In this document: in pieces, positions 1 through 7,482 of the stretch
Numbering within the stretch: position 1 is the first letter of the stretch
Layout: each line of letters opens with the position of its first letter
Notes under the pieces: model-generated
What the model was told of the DNA's origin: nothing
Seen by the model: only the letters and a program-made list of their open reading frames with translations
The model's database searches: none
Source: Planctomycetaceae bacterium
Lineage (GTDB): Bacteria; Planctomycetota; Planctomycetia; Planctomycetales; Planctomycetaceae
Direction: 5' to 3'
Assembly (NCBI GenBank): GCA_947479075.1
Contig: CANJZR010000135.1
Coordinates: 1 to 8,628 of the forward strand
DNA: 8,628 nucleotides
Position numbers and translations under genes: made by a program

Positions 1-129
1 CGCATTGCCCGTTCGGAGATCGAAGAGATTCGCCCGAGCACCGTGTCGGTCATGCCCGCTGGACTCGATACCCAGCTGACGCGCGAGCAGATCATCGACC
101 TGATCGCGTATCTGAAGTCACGTCAGTAA
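1..129 (+). CDS. C-terminal end of a cytochrome c-type (heme-binding domain) protein, partial
   Basis: The reading frame is open from the first base and stops at TAA 127-129, giving the last 42 residues of a protein that begins outside the window. The visible part contains SVMPAGLDTQLT followed by an acidic/hydrophobic helix that ends in DLIAYLKSRQ. A 'MPxGL..LT..E..DLIAYL' ending is the usual final helix of the cytochrome c domain in planctomycete/verrucomicrobial heme-binding proteins, often fused to a PQQ-type membrane-bound dehydrogenase propeller. The methionine of MPAGL would be the distal axial heme ligand in such a domain; this is inference, because the CxxCH heme site lies outside the window. 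Such proteins are exported and thought to act in extracytoplasmic oxidation. The domain assignment is fairly safe; the identity of the full protein is not. Confidence 0.72.
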   Translation, partial: RIARSEIEEIRPSTVSVMPAGLDTQLTREQIIDLIAYLKSRQ

Positions 130-205
130 CGGAACCGCCACAGCTGCGGGGCCTCGTTCTGCTCGACCGAGTTTGATACGCCGCCCAGCAGCCGTTGTTG
201 CGGTT

Positions 206-213
206 GAGGAGAG
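206..213 (+). promoter_or_regulatory. Ribosome binding site of the TPR gene
   Basis: GAGGAGAG lies 5 bases upstream of the ATG at 219-221. This strong Shine-Dalgarno match decides the start: a TTG at 195 in the same frame would add eight residues but leaves the SD inside the coding region. The rest of the 89-base gap 130-218 shows no promoter I can defend. Confidence 0.75.
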
Positions 214-218
214 CTGTC

Positions 219-527
219 ATGACGCGCCGCGAAAAACTCGAAGCGATGCTGGACTGCGAACCGCTGGACCAGATGCTGCGCTATATGCTGGCCATGGAGC
301 TGGATAAAGAAGGCGAGAACGATCGCAGCCTGACCTACCTGACAGGGCTGATGGACGACGAGAGTCCGTACGTTCCCGCGTTTCTAATGGCCGGCCAGCA
401 GTTCACCCGGCTCAACCGGACTGATGAAGCCCGGTCTGCCTTTCAGCGTGGCATTGATGCCGCTCACGCTCAGGGCGACTCGCACGCATTCGAGGAACTC
501 AAACGGTTCCTGAGCGAACTCGATTGA
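219..527 (+). CDS. Small tetratricopeptide-repeat (TPR) protein, 102 aa
   Basis: The start ATG at 219 is chosen for its strong SD; the stop is TGA 525-527. The 102-residue product has no signal peptide or membrane segment and is probably cytoplasmic. It reads as paired helices: residues about 15-31 (LRYMLAMELDKEG) with 33-46, then 52-65 (YVPAFLMAGQQFTRL) with 67-83 (DEARSAFQRGIDAA), and a final helix at 88-101. The spacing and the A/G/Y/F positions of the second pair fit a TPR unit; the first pair is more degenerate. TPRs usually mediate protein-protein contacts, but the partner is unknown. Near-identical small proteins beginning MTRREKLEAML are, from memory, common in planctomycetes. It sits 89 bases after the cytochrome-like gene, so co-transcription is possible but not shown. 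The gene is certain; its function is unknown. Confidence 0.88.
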   Translation: MTRREKLEAMLDCEPLDQMLRYMLAMELDKEGENDRSLTYLTGLMDDESPYVPAFLMAGQQFTRLNRTDEARSAFQRGIDAAHAQGDSHAFEELKRFLSELD

Positions 528-577
528 GCACCAGGGGACGAGGGTTCAAGTTAAGAGTCCAGGTCATCTTCCCACAC

Positions 578-619
578 GCTCTGCGGGCCGCTTGCGGAGC
601 AGGCGATGCCCGGCTCCGC
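578..619. terminator. Overlapping GC-rich hairpins between convergent genes (possible bidirectional terminator)
   Basis: The 123-base gap between the TPR stop (527) and the DUF4175-like stop (651) holds two alternative stem-loops sharing one arm. Hairpin A pairs 578-587 with 591-600 around a 3-base loop: 10 pairs on the plus strand, three of them G-U. Hairpin B pairs 594-600 (GCGGAGC) perfectly with 613-619 (GCTCCGC), with a possible inner GGC/GCC stem at 602-604/608-610, and is equally stable on either strand. Neither is followed by a T-tract, so this is not a textbook intrinsic terminator. Position between converging genes is the main argument for a termination role. Confidence 0.35.
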
Positions 620-620
620 T

Positions 621-632
621 GGCGTCGACGCC
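621..632. repeat. 12-base perfect palindrome
   Basis: GGCGTCGACGCC is identical to its reverse complement and lies 19 bases beyond the stop of the minus-strand operon. It could be a weak stem with a TCGA loop or simply chance in GC-rich DNA. No partner copy was noticed nearby, so an operator role is not supported. Confidence 0.3.
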
Positions 633-650
633 GACAAAGCAGGTCAGCCC

Positions 651-3600
651 TTACGGGGTCGGAGAACTCTCGCTCGGTTTGCCAGCGAGCGTCTCGAAGT
701 ACTGTTCGATCGCCTTGCGATAGCGTTCCGGCGGCAGAGTTCCACGCCCCTGCCGGATGTGATCTTCCAGCTTTGAACTCAATGTGTCCCAGGCTCTCTC
801 GCTCTTCTGAGCCGTCCCTTGTGATTCGGCTCCACCAGACCGTTTCGCCAGTCGCTTCATGGAATCGTCCAGCTTCTCTCGCACTCTGCCCGCCTGTTTG
901 CTGGCTTCCTGCGACTGAGTCAGCGGACCTCTGGCTTGCAGCATGCGACCTCTGGATCCAGATCCAGATCCGGAGCCCGGCGAACTGCCGGACCCGGCGG
1001 ACGAACCGGGTTTGGTCCAGTCTTTCTCGAGCAGAAGGTTGGAAGGACGACAGCACGGAATGCCCAGCGCCTCCGCCGCTCGTGATTCGTCTTCGAGCAT
1101 GGCCAGCAGCTCTTCCAGGGATTCCGGCTCTGCATCTTTCGCCAGAGTCGGAGTGCGATTGACTGGCAACGAATCGAGATACTTGATGATCCCGTCCATC
1201 ACGTCGTCCAGTTGCGACTCGGCCTTCGCAAAGTGCAGTAATGCGTTGGCCTGATGCTCCAGTGCTTTCCGAACCTTGTTGGCGCTGAGATGTCTCTGTG
1301 ACTCCTCCAGTTCGGGGACCAGGTCATCTTCCAGAGTGGATAACAGCCCCTGTGCTGACTTGAGAAGTTCCGGACTGATCCCCTCGCACTGGGCTTCCAG
1401 ACTGGTCAGCTTTCGCGTCAGCTCCATCGTGTCGACTGTCATGCGGTGCTGGTCGACCTCGGCTGCAAGATGATGCTTGTCGTCCTTCATGGCACTTTCT
1501 TTTCGGATCCAGCCGGAGACTTCCGTAATCAGCTTCTCGGCTTCCTGCATGCGCCACGTGATGTGAGAGGGCAGCTTCGGATGCTCTGTCGAGTTCAGCA
1601 GATCAGGCAGCGTGGCCTGATAGTCCAGCAGGAGCTCGTAGAGCTGTGACGCCGATTTCTGTGCCGATGTCGCATCCTCGTCCGACGCCAGACGGGCCAG
1701 ATCCGTCGCGACAGACGCGATGCGAGTCCCTTTGCGTTTGAAAACGGCCAGATCGCCCTGATTGACATCCAGATCCTTGGGTGTCCATGTGATGTAGTTC
1801 TCGAGCATCTTGGCGGCGTCATCGGCAATGATGGCGGCATCGACTTCCCGGTTGGGGATCCGGAACTTGTCCAGGCTCAGTTTCCCATCAACGTCTGCCT
1901 GAGCCTTGTCCTCCACGGGCAGGCCTTGCCGGACTTCCTGTGTCAGTTTCAGCTGTCGATTGTGCAGCAGTGTCAGTTGATCCCGGAGAGTTGTGGCCTC
2001 CAGTCGACTGCGTGCCATAAAGCGTTCCAGCAATCGCGGATCCTGGGACATGGCTTTTGCCAGCTCTGCCTGAATTTCCAGTTTCTTCTTCAACAACTCC
2101 TGCAGTCTCTGCAGATATTCATCAGTCAGTTCCAGTTCCATGTAGGCCCGCTGCTTGGGATTCAGCAATGGCTTCTTGGAACTCAGTATCGCCAACGTTC
2201 CCTCCTGGAAGATCTGATGCATCTTCCGAATTCGCGTCATCGTGTCGGCCAGTTTTTGATTGAGCTTCGCCGTCTCGTACTCCTTGGTCAGTTTTTCCAG
2301 AAGTTCAATCGCGCGTTCGATGTGAAAAATAGAGGCGGTCAAATCGGCTTCTTCACTCGTTTGATCGAGCAGCGTAACAGCGGAAAGTCGTTCTCTCGCG
2401 GGCTGAATGTGCAGTCGCGAGATGTCCTGGAGTTGCAGGCCAATGACGACGTACGGCGTGCCTTCGCTCTTCTTCGTGAGGTCGGTGACGGCGGCATTTG
2501 CCTGTGTCAGTAGTTTGTCGGCCTTTCGGACTTCAACACTGTCTGTCGTTTGCCAAGCTGCCTTCGACTGAACTCGCTTGGTCACGGGCTGTAGCGTGTC
2601 GCGGGCCTGTGTGAGTGCTTGCTTCATTTCTGTCAGCACGGGATCAATCTGCAGCTGTTGCTTCTCGAGTACCTGTGATGCATATGTCCCCGCCCATTCG
2701 TCAATGGTGATGCGACGTGGACTGCAGCTGGTACATTGCCCACCTGGAGTGTCCAACTCATTCTTGGCCATGAAGAAGTCGGGACGGGGTTTCCCCTCGA
2801 TCTGACTTCCTGGTTTCGGCTTCTGACCTGCCTTGGCCTGAGACTTGGGAGACCATTGATTGCCGCCTCCTGCTTGCTTCTCATTCGGGGATGATTCGGT
2901 CTGCGGGGTCTCCGATTGTTTAGCGTCAGGCTTTCCCGAACTGTTTTCAGAATCGTTCTTCTGAATGGCGAGTGCCTCCGACGGCGGTTTCGGCTCCTGT
3001 TCCTGATTATTCTCCTGGGCGGAAGGAGACTCTCCGGGCTGGGCTGTGGAGTCTTGTGGCGGATTAGTGTTGCTGGCCACGGAATTCTGTTCGTTTGGAG
3101 ACTGCGTGGGGCTTGCCGAAGGGTGCTGCAGCGTGGCCTCTTTCTTGGTGTCATAGACTCGGATGGCGTAGGTGAGTTCCTGGCCATGCTTCAATTCAAA
3201 GTCCTTCAGGGCGAGTTGGATCTCTGAATGGACAGTTGTCGCTCCGGCCTGTTCCTTTAGCGGAATCGGAATCGACTTCATTTCCCGAGCGTTCTCGCCC
3301 GCACCATCCAGGATTACCAGTTCGGCGTGAGAGACACCGAGGTCATCTTTGGCGTCAAAGGCGATTGTGATTGTGTCTTCGGGGTGCACGGCGATGTCAT
3401 TCGTCGGATCAGCGACGCTGACCACGGGGGCCTGATCCTGGTAGATCACGATTTCACACCGCGGCGGCTGGTCGTTGAACAAGCCGTGTTCACTTTCCAG
3501 CAGCGGTCGAAATGCCAGCGACTCCTGGAGATCGAGTTCCCATTGATAGGTCGGCAACTGCCCCAGGCGTCCATAGCTAGTCTCATCGTCGCCTTTGAGT

Positions 3601-4634
3601 TCGGCCGACTTCAGCGGCACATTGGATTCGAGACGCAAGATCAGTCGGCTTCCCTGGAGTGCCTGAACAGTTTTCGGGAGCCCGTCCTGATGGAGTTCTG
3701 GGAGCTTGGAGTATGCGGGCGGAATGATGTGGAAATCGACCTTTGTCAGAGTCGGACGTTCAGCCACATCGACCGTATGCCATGGGGTCTGGCTGTCCCC
3801 GGAACGAAAACGGTACGAGAACTCTTCTTGTAGATTCTTCAGCGGGTAGATGAACTTCGGAGTCTCGCCAGTGACCAACTCCAGAGGGAGCGTCTCTTCG
3901 CTTCCGTTTTCCTTGCGGATCGTCAGCTCGCCCGCTGGCAGCACGCGACCTGTGACCATTGCTTCCAATTTGAGATTGTCACCTCGGGCATGAACAAGGT
4001 TTCCCTTTTCAGATCGCAGCTGAGTCAGGCTGATATCTGCACGCGGCTTGAAAAACCGGCGCACGAGAATCGTGGCTTTGGCGGGATCCAGAGCCAGTAC
4101 CGTGATCCATAGAACGGCAGCAATCCCGAGGTAGCGCAGGCTCAATGGAAGTTCGTTCCCCAGCCGCACGTTCCCGGTGTCGACATTTCGACCCATACGT
4201 TCTGCTTCTTCAGCGACCCTCCGAATCATCACTTCTGAGCCCTGGCGACCGGTGCCAGAGACATCGCGAGAAAACTCCGTGACGGATGCCCAACGTTCTT
4301 GAAGCTCCGGGTTCTGCAGATCGATCTGACGTGCCGCTTCGAGACCGGTGACCCGTCGCCGCCATGCCCAGCCAACGCAGGTCAAAGCCGATATCGCCAT
4401 GACGACGATTGTGACAGTGGTCAGTTGAGCTCGTAACCCGGGATCAAACAGCACCAGACTCCAGTCGAGGCCAATGGCGATCAGCAGCAACACCGAGGCC
4501 ACTGTCAGTGCCAGTAACGCTCCAGCGAGCAGCCTGGTTCTGTGAGTACGAGTGACGACTGCCGAAATCATGCGAGACACGTTGTCGGGAACGAGCAGAG
4601 CTGTTCCCTCTTGCAGACGGGGAGTCATAGTCAT
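651..4634 (-). CDS. DUF4175-like membrane protein with Ig-like domains, disordered linker and long helical C-terminal half, 1327 aa
   Basis: The start ATG at 4634-4632 is preceded by AGGA with an 8-base spacer; the stop is TAA 653-651. Seen: membrane helices at about 35-56, 71-91 and 167-182; beta-rich, Ig-like segments about 205-295, 296-400 and 403-495; a Pro/Ser/Gln/Glu/Asn-rich linker 504-620; an isolated CTSC motif at 634-637; then a mostly alpha-helical, charged region from about 650 to 1190 likely forming coiled coils; a Gly/Ser tract 1210-1227; and a C-terminal LPPERYRKAIEQYFETLA helix. PPAYSKLP (305-312) and AKDDLG (428-433) recall patterns of DUF4175-type proteins (known also from alphaproteobacteria). 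Topology suggests a short cytoplasmic start and a very large extracytoplasmic part. It is the last gene of a MoxR/Bat-type cluster. Function unknown; the family name is from memory and moderately sure. Confidence 0.82.
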   Translation of the reverse strand: MTMTPRLQEGTALLVPDNVSRMISAVVTRTHRTRLLAGALLALTVASVLLLIAIGLDWSLVLFDPGLRAQLTTVTIVVMAISALTCVGWAWRRRVTGLEAARQIDLQNPELQERWASVTEFSRDVSGTGRQGSEVMIRRVAEEAERMGRNVDTGNVRLGNELPLSLRYLGIAAVLWITVLALDPAKATILVRRFFKPRADISLTQLRSEKGNLVHARGDNLKLEAMVTGRVLPAGELTIRKENGSEETLPLELVTGETPKFIYPLKNLQEEFSYRFRSGDSQTPWHTVDVAERPTLTKVDFHIIPPAYSKLPELHQDGLPKTVQALQGSRLILRLESNVPLKSAELKGDDETSYGRLGQLPTYQWELDLQESLAFRPLLESEHGLFNDQPPRCEIVIYQDQAPVVSVADPTNDIAVHPEDTITIAFDAKDDLGVSHAELVILDGAGENAREMKSIPIPLKEQAGATTVHSEIQLALKDFELKHGQELTYAIRVYDTKKEATLQHPSASPTQSPNEQNSVASNTNPPQDSTAQPGESPSAQENNQEQEPKPPSEALAIQKNDSENSSGKPDAKQSETPQTESSPNEKQAGGGNQWSPKSQAKAGQKPKPGSQIEGKPRPDFFMAKNELDTPGGQCTSCSPRRITIDEWAGTYASQVLEKQQLQIDPVLTEMKQALTQARDTLQPVTKRVQSKAAWQTTDSVEVRKADKLLTQANAAVTDLTKKSEGTPYVVIGLQLQDISRLHIQPARERLSAVTLLDQTSEEADLTASIFHIERAIELLEKLTKEYETAKLNQKLADTMTRIRKMHQIFQEGTLAILSSKKPLLNPKQRAYMELELTDEYLQRLQELLKKKLEIQAELAKAMSQDPRLLERFMARSRLEATTLRDQLTLLHNRQLKLTQEVRQGLPVEDKAQADVDGKLSLDKFRIPNREVDAAIIADDAAKMLENYITWTPKDLDVNQGDLAVFKRKGTRIASVATDLARLASDEDATSAQKSASQLYELLLDYQATLPDLLNSTEHPKLPSHITWRMQEAEKLITEVSGWIRKESAMKDDKHHLAAEVDQHRMTVDTMELTRKLTSLEAQCEGISPELLKSAQGLLSTLEDDLVPELEESQRHLSANKVRKALEHQANALLHFAKAESQLDDVMDGIIKYLDSLPVNRTPTLAKDAEPESLEELLAMLEDESRAAEALGIPCCRPSNLLLEKDWTKPGSSAGSGSSPGSGSGSGSRGRMLQARGPLTQSQEASKQAGRVREKLDDSMKRLAKRSGGAESQGTAQKSERAWDTLSSKLEDHIRQGRGTLPPERYRKAIEQYFETLAGKPSESSPTP
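954..1007 (-). repeat. Gly/Ser-rich tract with GATCCA microrepeat, within the DUF4175-like gene
   Basis: Residues 1210-1227 of the DUF4175-like protein are almost only Gly and Ser with one Ala and one Pro. On the plus strand the DNA at 955-971 is a hexamer repeat (GATCCA, GATCCA, GATCC) that partly encodes it. It is probably a flexible linker between the helical region and the C-terminal helices, and a slippage-prone site likely to vary in length between relatives. Confidence 0.6.
2724..2735 (-). other. Isolated CxxC motif (CTSC) in the DUF4175-like protein
   Basis: Codons for Cys634 and Cys637 lie in CTSCSPRRITIDEWAG, directly after the disordered linker and before the helical half. The protein has few other cysteines (86, 393, 1083 and the pair 1194-1195). 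In an extracytoplasmic location CxxC could form a disulfide, take part in redox exchange or help bind a metal together with another pair; none of these is demonstrated. Confidence 0.5.
2775..3125 (-). other. Low-complexity, probably disordered linker region of the DUF4175-like protein
   Basis: Residues 504-620 are dominated by P, S, Q, E, N, K, G and T with very few hydrophobic residues, from HPSASPTQSPNEQNS to KPRPDF. This separates the beta-rich N-terminal half from the CxxC motif and the helical half. The frame stays open and the flanks are well formed, so it is a genuine part of the protein rather than a frameshift. Such a stretch on the extracytoplasmic side could span part of the envelope (inference). 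Confidence 0.7.
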
Positions 4635-4642
4635 TTTTCAAG

Positions 4643-4646
4643 TCCT
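4643..4646 (-). promoter_or_regulatory. Ribosome binding site of the DUF4175-like gene
   Basis: On the minus strand AGGA precedes the ATG at 4634 by 8 bases. The second in-frame ATG at 4628 would be 14 bases away, so 4634 is preferred. The 62-base gap 4635-4696 contains no clear promoter or terminator, which fits co-transcription with the VWA gene. Confidence 0.55.
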
Positions 4647-4696
4647 GTCACTCGTTTTGAAAGAAGCAAACCATCAACTCTTCCCAGAGCGTCACA

Positions 4697-7480
4697 TCAG
4701 GCCAGTCCAACTTGTTTTCTGATCACCCATTCCACCGTCGAACATCCCAGGATGAGCCACAGACACCACCACCGGTCCCATAACGCAGTTCGCTGGGATG
4801 TTTCCAGTGTTCGCGGTTTCAGAGAAAGTACCTGATTCAGTTCTGCCACAGCTGTCGGCTCCAGAACCAGGCCCCCAGACTGCTCAGCCAGTTGTTCCAG
4901 CAGGGGTCGGTCGGAACGTGTATCCGTTAGTTCGCGATCAAGACCAGCTTCAAATTCTACCTCCAGTTGCACGGGAGTAGAATAGCTTTCCGCCGCCAGT
5001 AACCGGTCCACATCGGGACCATGCACTCTCAGTGTGTACCGGCCGGGGGTCGCGGTCGAATACTGTCCGAGATATCTTCCCGGGACTTTCGGGTCAGGAG
5101 AGAGAGCGACATTGCTTGAAACCTCCCCGTGGTGAATGACCTCAATCTGAGGGCTCGCCTGTGAGACCGGTCGACTTTCGAGGTCCAATAAGTCGACCGT
5201 AATCTGCGACGCATCTCCCTGCTGATAGTTCGATTTGTCAGTCAACAGTTTTACGGTCTTCGATCCAGAAGGGACAGCACCGGAAACAATCCATCTCAGG
5301 AGTTGTCCCCAGAAACGATGAAAGTACTGGTCGCCATTGCGCATTCGCAGCTGGTACGTGGAGGGAGATGACAGATACGCCACACGCCCGGCACCGATCT
5401 GTTGCCAAATCAGGAACGCCGGGTTGTCGGAGTCGGACACGGATCCGTTCCGGGAGATGGCGCTCAATAACACATGGCTCGACGGTTTCGGCTTGTGATA
5501 GTCAGAGAGGAACCAGATCGGCATGGAAGAACACATATCACGCCACACAGCTTCCGTGTCCGCAAGATCGTCGGACAGCTGCATCACTTCCGCCGTCTTT
5601 CCTTCCGCGGTGAGTTCAATTCGATACCCAGACGTTACGGGTTGGAATCCGTCTTGAGGTGTCACAGGAAGTAGTGACTCCAGCGGTTCGTTCTGAAATG
5701 CTTGCGGCATATCCTTGCGACCCGCAATGACAATCAGACATCCACCGCGCTGCATGATGTAATCCCGCAGAGACTTCTGGCTTTGCGGATTCAGTTGCCG
5801 GGGTCCCAGATCCCCGAGGATCACGATGCGATACTGGCTCCACTCGTCGATTGTCGCTGGAAACTGAGCCGTCGCTTTCCGTTTTCCCGTACCGATCGGG
5901 TGTGGCAGAAACTTCAGTTCATCGAACTCCACCTGTTCCTGCCGCTTGAAGAGATTGACCAGGTGTTGATGTTCCCAGCTTGCCCGATTGTCGGCGATCA
6001 GAATTCTGAGTACCGCTTCAACGACATCAACTCCGACCGACCCGGAATTATTTTCCGCCGAGTGTTCATCGGAGATCAGGGGAATCTGCACTTTGAATTC
6101 GCGGCGACCGGGTTTGACCGTGGGGACTTCAAATCGAAATCGCAGATCTTCCTGATCGTGTGTTAAGGTTAACGTGCGAGTTTCAACAATCTGGTTGCCT
6201 TCCAGTAATTGAACCTGACAAGTGTCTCCGGCGCAGCGATGAGCGGTCACCGTGCCTTCGATGAGTATCTTGTCCTTTTCGATCACAGATGTCGGAGCAT
6301 GCAGATGATGCAGCGTCAGATCCCGCTTCATGTCACTGCGGCCGATCGGGACGATATACAGCGGGACCCGCAGCTGTGACACCAGATCACGAGGATCTTC
6401 CGGAGCACCTGCGGTGTCTCGGCCATCCGTCAGAACCAGAACGGCAGCCAGTTCTTCTTTGGTCGTTTCGTCGCGAATCTGTTTGAGCAGCTCTGTGAAG
6501 TCCGTCCGGCGCGTCACCGGGGCACCATTCTCCAACGGCTGTTTCGCCAGAAGCGACTGTTCCCAGTTGTCGTTCTCCAGGTTCGACACCGTGTCGGAGA
6601 ACTGGGAGATTCGCATCTGGAATGAGTCATCGCTGGACCGACGCCATTCCTCCATGCCTTTCCGAAGCACCGGAGCCACCAGTTCGAGTCGCGTTTCTCT
6701 GCCTGTTGTCTCCGGCTCGTATCGGGTCGTTCGGGATTCTCCAGTTGACGGAAGCATTCCGTCGGCCAGGACACGGCAGCGGGCAGCAAATTGTTCTCCG
6801 GTTTCCGTCATTCTCCGTAACCGGTCTTCTCTGTCTCCGGGATCCGTGCCGGAGATCCAGTCCGTGGATTCGACGAAGGGCAGCAGTTCCGTATTCAGCG
6901 TGGTTCGCAATTCCTGCAGGAGTTCCTGCTGGTCCGACTTCAGCGAGGTTTTCAGGATGTCCGACGCCAGCCAGGTCTGACAGGAGTTGGCAAGTTCCTG
7001 CCACTTCGCCGTGCACTCCAGACGTTCGTCGCTGGGCTGCTGCTGTTCAACCATGTGGGTGAGCAGTACCAGTTGCTGGCGCATGGCCGCTGAGTACAGG
7101 ACAGTCCGGTCAGCTGCGACAAGCGGATCGGCTGTATTCTCTGCGGCGATTTTCCAACGCCGGTCAGCTGTTTCATCCGGCTGATCCTGAGTCTCCATGC
7201 TGGAACTGGAATCCACGAAGACCGCCAGAGTGCGTGGATGCGATTCTTTTCGCACCTGGACCGAAGTGGGTCCCAGGAGCATCCAGATCAACACACCAGC
7301 CACAATGGTGCGCAGGCCAATGAACAGGAAGGTCCAGGGAGTCTGTGTCTGGCGACCTTCACGGATCAGTTGCCACAGAACCCATCCGCCCAGCAGGGCG
7401 CAACAGACGACCAGGATCCCCATGCTCCAGGGCGTCTCCCACTCGAAGTGCTGGCTCGTCTCTACAAGTGATGTGGGCAT
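4697..7480 (-). CDS. Membrane-anchored VWA-domain protein with GATase-like domain, 927 aa
   Basis: The start ATG at 7480 lies 2 bases after the upstream stop; a longer in-frame extension to 7648 would overlap that gene and encodes Arg-rich sequence unlike a protein N-terminus. Seen: membrane helices about 19-38, 50-69 and 905-921; a VWA domain with MIDAS motif D90-S92-S94 (DSSSSM), a candidate Thr326 in RRTDFTELLKQI and Asp352 in VLTDGRDT; a helical insertion of about 230 residues between the first and second MIDAS parts; an Ig-like segment about 390-485; a GATase/ThuA-like alpha-beta domain about 490-735 ending in the characteristic GRVAYLSSPSTYQLR and FWGQLLRWI; and a second beta-rich segment 740-845. 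VWA domains bind partners through a metal at MIDAS. In planctomycetes these proteins accompany moxR and DUF58 genes. The exact role is unknown. Confidence 0.88.
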   Translation of the reverse strand: MPTSLVETSQHFEWETPWSMGILVVCCALLGGWVLWQLIREGRQTQTPWTFLFIGLRTIVAGVLIWMLLGPTSVQVRKESHPRTLAVFVDSSSSMETQDQPDETADRRWKIAAENTADPLVAADRTVLYSAAMRQQLVLLTHMVEQQQPSDERLECTAKWQELANSCQTWLASDILKTSLKSDQQELLQELRTTLNTELLPFVESTDWISGTDPGDREDRLRRMTETGEQFAARCRVLADGMLPSTGESRTTRYEPETTGRETRLELVAPVLRKGMEEWRRSSDDSFQMRISQFSDTVSNLENDNWEQSLLAKQPLENGAPVTRRTDFTELLKQIRDETTKEELAAVLVLTDGRDTAGAPEDPRDLVSQLRVPLYIVPIGRSDMKRDLTLHHLHAPTSVIEKDKILIEGTVTAHRCAGDTCQVQLLEGNQIVETRTLTLTHDQEDLRFRFEVPTVKPGRREFKVQIPLISDEHSAENNSGSVGVDVVEAVLRILIADNRASWEHQHLVNLFKRQEQVEFDELKFLPHPIGTGKRKATAQFPATIDEWSQYRIVILGDLGPRQLNPQSQKSLRDYIMQRGGCLIVIAGRKDMPQAFQNEPLESLLPVTPQDGFQPVTSGYRIELTAEGKTAEVMQLSDDLADTEAVWRDMCSSMPIWFLSDYHKPKPSSHVLLSAISRNGSVSDSDNPAFLIWQQIGAGRVAYLSSPSTYQLRMRNGDQYFHRFWGQLLRWIVSGAVPSGSKTVKLLTDKSNYQQGDASQITVDLLDLESRPVSQASPQIEVIHHGEVSSNVALSPDPKVPGRYLGQYSTATPGRYTLRVHGPDVDRLLAAESYSTPVQLEVEFEAGLDRELTDTRSDRPLLEQLAEQSGGLVLEPTAVAELNQVLSLKPRTLETSQRTALWDRWWCLWLILGCSTVEWVIRKQVGLA
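5276..6013 (-). other. GATase/ThuA-like domain of the VWA protein
   Basis: Residues about 490-735 open with a strand (LRILIADN) and contain YRIVILGDLG, a helix, then QRGGCLIVIAG and finally GRVAYLSS with an FWGQLLRW helix. This order matches the class I glutamine-amidotransferase-like fold seen in Bat-type planctomycete proteins. Cys581 sits in the glycine turn before the strand (GGCLIVIAG), where relatives usually have GGG, not in a G-x-C-x-G elbow, so catalysis is doubtful. Confidence 0.6.
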
Positions 7481-7482
7481 GA

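Noticed and set aside
195..218. TTG start eight codons upstream for the TPR gene
   Set aside because: The SD GAGGAGAG at 206-213 lies within this extension and points to ATG 219; the added residues (Arg/Leu-rich) do not fit the family.
524..1162. Plus-strand open frame of 212 codons
   Set aside because: It lies antisense to the end of the DUF4175-like gene, is rich in Arg, Ser, Cys and Pro, and starts from TTG without an SD; typical antisense shadow in GC-rich DNA.
1926..2513. Plus-strand open frame of 195 codons
   Set aside because: Antisense to the Gln/Leu-rich helical region; its Gln/Leu/Phe-rich composition merely mirrors the codons of the real gene.
2633..3187. Minus-strand 184-codon frame within the linker region, possible programmed frameshift product
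   Set aside because: It is an out-of-frame reading of the Pro/Ser linker, rich in Arg and Pro; the main frame is intact on both sides and no slippery site stood out.
6330..6980. Plus-strand open frame of 216 codons
   Set aside because: Antisense to the VWA insertion; Ser/Arg-rich without domain features or a ribosome binding site.
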